Assembly: GCA_942493305.1 (NCBI GenBank)
Contig: OW818686.1
Coordinates: 4,030,001 to 4,094,000 of the forward strand
From: UBA7672 sp030824255
GTDB taxonomy: Bacteria; Pseudomonadota; Alphaproteobacteria; Caulobacterales; Hyphomonadaceae
Reading direction: 5' to 3'
DNA: 64,000 bases
Part shown: positions 62,800 to 64,000 of the stretch, piece after piece
Layout: each line of letters opens with the position of its first letter
Numbering within the stretch: the stretch's first letter is position 1
The notes under the pieces: generated by a model
The model's database searches: none
Seen by the model: the letters and a program-made list of their open reading frames with translations, nothing else
Told to the model about the DNA's origin: nothing
Translations under genes and position numbers: made by a program

Positions 62800-63122
62800 C
62801 GCAGCACCGGGGCGGCCGCCGCGGTCAGTTCGAGCGCGTTGAGCCATTCGTCGAAGGCGGGGTCCTCGCGCCTGTCCTCGATGATGCGGATGGCGTGCGC
62901 CACCGTGGACCGATCCCGCCCGAGGGCGGCGCCGACGCGCGAATAGCTCATCCCGAAACCGACCGCAGCGACATACATCGCCACCTGCCGCGCCAGCACC
63001 GTGCGCGCCGAGCGGCCATCGCCCGTCACGTCTTCCACTGTCGCGTCCAGCAGCCCCGCCGTCATCGCGACGGCAATCTCCATGTAGACGCGGTCGTGCT
63101 CCCGCTTGTCCTTACGCTTCAC
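62796..63122 (-). CDS. gafY: GafY-like DNA-binding activator of the gene transfer agent (DnaA-C-like HTH)
   Basis: A 108-residue protein whose core (about residues 45-85) is a DnaA domain IV-like helix-turn-helix: ARQVAMYVAAVGFGMSYSRV followed by GAALGRDRSTVAHAI, as in 'GRDHSTVxHA' of DnaA. No ATPase domain is present. This matches GafY of Caulobacter, the N-terminal half of GafA, which binds GTA promoters. The start is GTG 63122, preceded by CAGGAGGATTGC; an upstream start at 63149 is less likely. First gene of the gafYZ operon; its promoter region contains overlapping TATAAT boxes and a palindrome. Confidence 0.82.
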   Translation of the reverse strand: MKRKDKREHDRVYMEIAVAMTAGLLDATVEDVTGDGRSARTVLARQVAMYVAAVGFGMSYSRVGAALGRDRSTVAHAIRIIEDRREDPAFDEWLNALELTAAAAPVLR

Positions 63123-63167
63123 GCAATCCTCCTGATGTCGCGGCCCCAACCGGAACCGTGGATCAGG

Positions 63168-63188
63168 ATTATAGGATTATATTCCTAT
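63168..63188 (-). promoter_or_regulatory. gafYZ promoter with overlapping palindromic operator
   Basis: On the minus strand two perfect TATAAT hexamers occur 8 bp apart (63181-63176 and 63173-63168). ATAGGA (63171-63176) and TCCTAT (63183-63188) form an inverted repeat with a 6-bp centre that covers the -10 boxes. Further TAGGAAA and GGACAGG half-site-like pieces lie at 63189-63206. This is how a repressor-controlled promoter looks; Caulobacter gafYZ is known to be repressed by RogA. No convincing -35 box is seen. The stretch from 63240 to 63547 has no supported gene, though a minus-strand frame near 63300-63390 encodes a membrane-like tail without a start codon. Confidence 0.55.
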
Positions 63189-63547
63189 CTGTGGGACAGG
63201 TTTCCTAACAACTTTTTACGGACGAGGATTTTAGGTTTGGATTCAGGGCGTTGGGTCGAGGCAACACGCTGGCCCGGCGCGACCTGTTACAGGCGATCGC
63301 GCCTCAAGCTGTCGGGGTGACAGTCAGCACCACCGCCCAGACGAGCATCCAGCCGACTGCTGCAGCGAAAGCGAGCTTCCAGATGAAGCTCTATTGTGGA
63401 CGCGCGGATGGATGGGATGCAGGGGCATGCCGCGAGAGAGCGACAGGAAGAGGGTGTGAGCAAATACGCCACAATCCGTACGGGGACCTCCTCGGTCCCA
63501 GCGGATGTCATCTATTGAACTACGAAGACCTAAATCGGAGCAACGTC

Positions 63548-64000
63548 ATGACAGAACCGTTCTCTGTATTGCTCGAAAGACAAAAGTATCCGGGATATGG
63601 GCGGTGCATCTACTGCCTTTCAGATGGCGGCGCCGCACGCCTTCGCCGCGAGCACATTATTCCTAGAGCTCTCGGGGGAAATGCCGAGATATTGCAGGCA
63701 AGCTGCTCCGACTGCGAAGCAAAAACGAGCCATGTTGACGGTGCGCTGGCCAACGCAATGTTCAGGGACCTACGCATCTATCTAAGGCTTCAATCCCGAC
63801 GAAAAACAACAACCAGAACGACTCACCTTCCAACGACGTTCTTATTGCCGAACGGAGAGACACGGACCGAACTGATGCTCGTGGAAGAAAGGCCAGTAGA
63901 AGTGCATGTGCCTCTGCTGTTCCCCCCCGGTCTTGTTTCAGGAGTAAATCTAGATGGCGTCGAAATTCGGACGATGCATTCGATCATACATATCCCAGAA
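63548..64000 (+). CDS. HNH-type endonuclease domain protein (partial, runs off right edge)
   Basis: 151 codons from ATG 63548 are open to the window end. The N-terminus holds CIYCLSDGGAARLRREHIIP, then RALGGNAEIL and ASCSDCEAKTSH: a CxxC (20/23) and second CxxC (53/56) with the EHIIP His in between, the layout of zinc-stabilised HNH nucleases. GC content and codon use are lower than in the surrounding genes, suggesting transfer. It could be a restriction or homing-type nuclease; the rest of the protein is outside the window. Confidence 0.68.
   Translation, partial: MTEPFSVLLERQKYPGYGRCIYCLSDGGAARLRREHIIPRALGGNAEILQASCSDCEAKTSHVDGALANAMFRDLRIYLRLQSRRKTTTRTTHLPTTFLLPNGETRTELMLVEERPVEVHVPLLFPPGLVSGVNLDGVEIRTMHSIIHIPE

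Noticed and set aside
63287..63511. Minus-strand open frame of 74 codons near the right edge
   Set aside because: No ribosome binding site or protein-like composition. Another frame there ends in a membrane-like tail but has a stop codon and no start, so at best a gene remnant.

Overview
This is a GC-rich chromosomal segment from an alphaproteobacterium, most likely a Caulobacterales/Hyphomonadaceae-type organism. The evidence is the very high third-position GC and a set of families typical of that class: DUF2336, DUF1491, DUF4169, DUF6456, gene transfer agent (GTA) packaging genes, a large TonB-dependent receptor and many small lipoproteins. No rRNA, tRNA or CRISPR array was seen.

The most interesting content is a gene transfer agent split over three places. 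At the left edge, on the minus strand, are a portal protein (261-1376) and the start of a small holin-like gene (1-171). The large terminase (11497-13206, minus) lies 10 kb upstream, separated by about fifteen ordinary host genes. The regions upstream of portal and terminase carry the same two-site DNA module: a GRATYTGGA...CCCCCA motif occurs twice in each, with exactly 81 bp between site starts in both. At 62.1-63.1 kb lies a two-gene operon that I identify as gafY/gafZ, the GTA activators: a DnaA-C-like HTH protein and a DUF6456 protein with an ATGA overlap. Its promoter region has two perfect TATAAT boxes overlapping a palindrome. A strong intrinsic terminator sits between the portal gene and the next GTA gene, which fits the antitermination role known for GafZ. 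Together these suggest a dispersed GTA regulon tied together by a duplicated promoter module.

0-13 kb: GTA pieces with intervening host genes (creatininase-family hydrolase, two VOC proteins, enoyl-CoA hydratase, DUF3147 membrane protein, several lipoproteins). 13-25 kb: caspase-Sel1 protein, repeat lipoprotein, penicillin-binding protein 1A, penicillin acylase-family lipoprotein, Uup-type ABC-F ATPase, DUF2336 protein. 25-40 kb: a single-chain GmrSD-like (DUF262-DUF1524) type IV restriction candidate, two GST-fold proteins (one a predicted lipoprotein), a LytTR membrane regulator divergent from an acyltransferase, a TonB-dependent receptor divergent from an MFS transporter with shared Fur-like sites, RF3, an AAA ATPase and a RES/Xre toxin-antitoxin pair. 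40-50 kb: LpoB with a COG3014 partner, a matrixin-like protease, GtrA, DUF4169, a GFA-family protein and an Old Yellow Enzyme. 50-57 kb: a repeat-rich accessory stretch with lower-GC hypothetical genes, YnfA and a TIR-peptidoglycan-binding-MORN protein. 57-64 kb: OmpA/DUF4398 pair, CPBP protease, histidine kinase, SufE, gafYZ and a partial lower-GC HNH gene.

At least three families of dispersed palindromic elements fill the intergenic spaces; their hairpin stems vary in sequence but stay self-complementary. Eukaryote-like signalling domains (caspase, TIR, Sel1, MORN) and defence-type genes (GmrSD-like, RES/Xre, TIR, HNH) are notably frequent for 64 kb.
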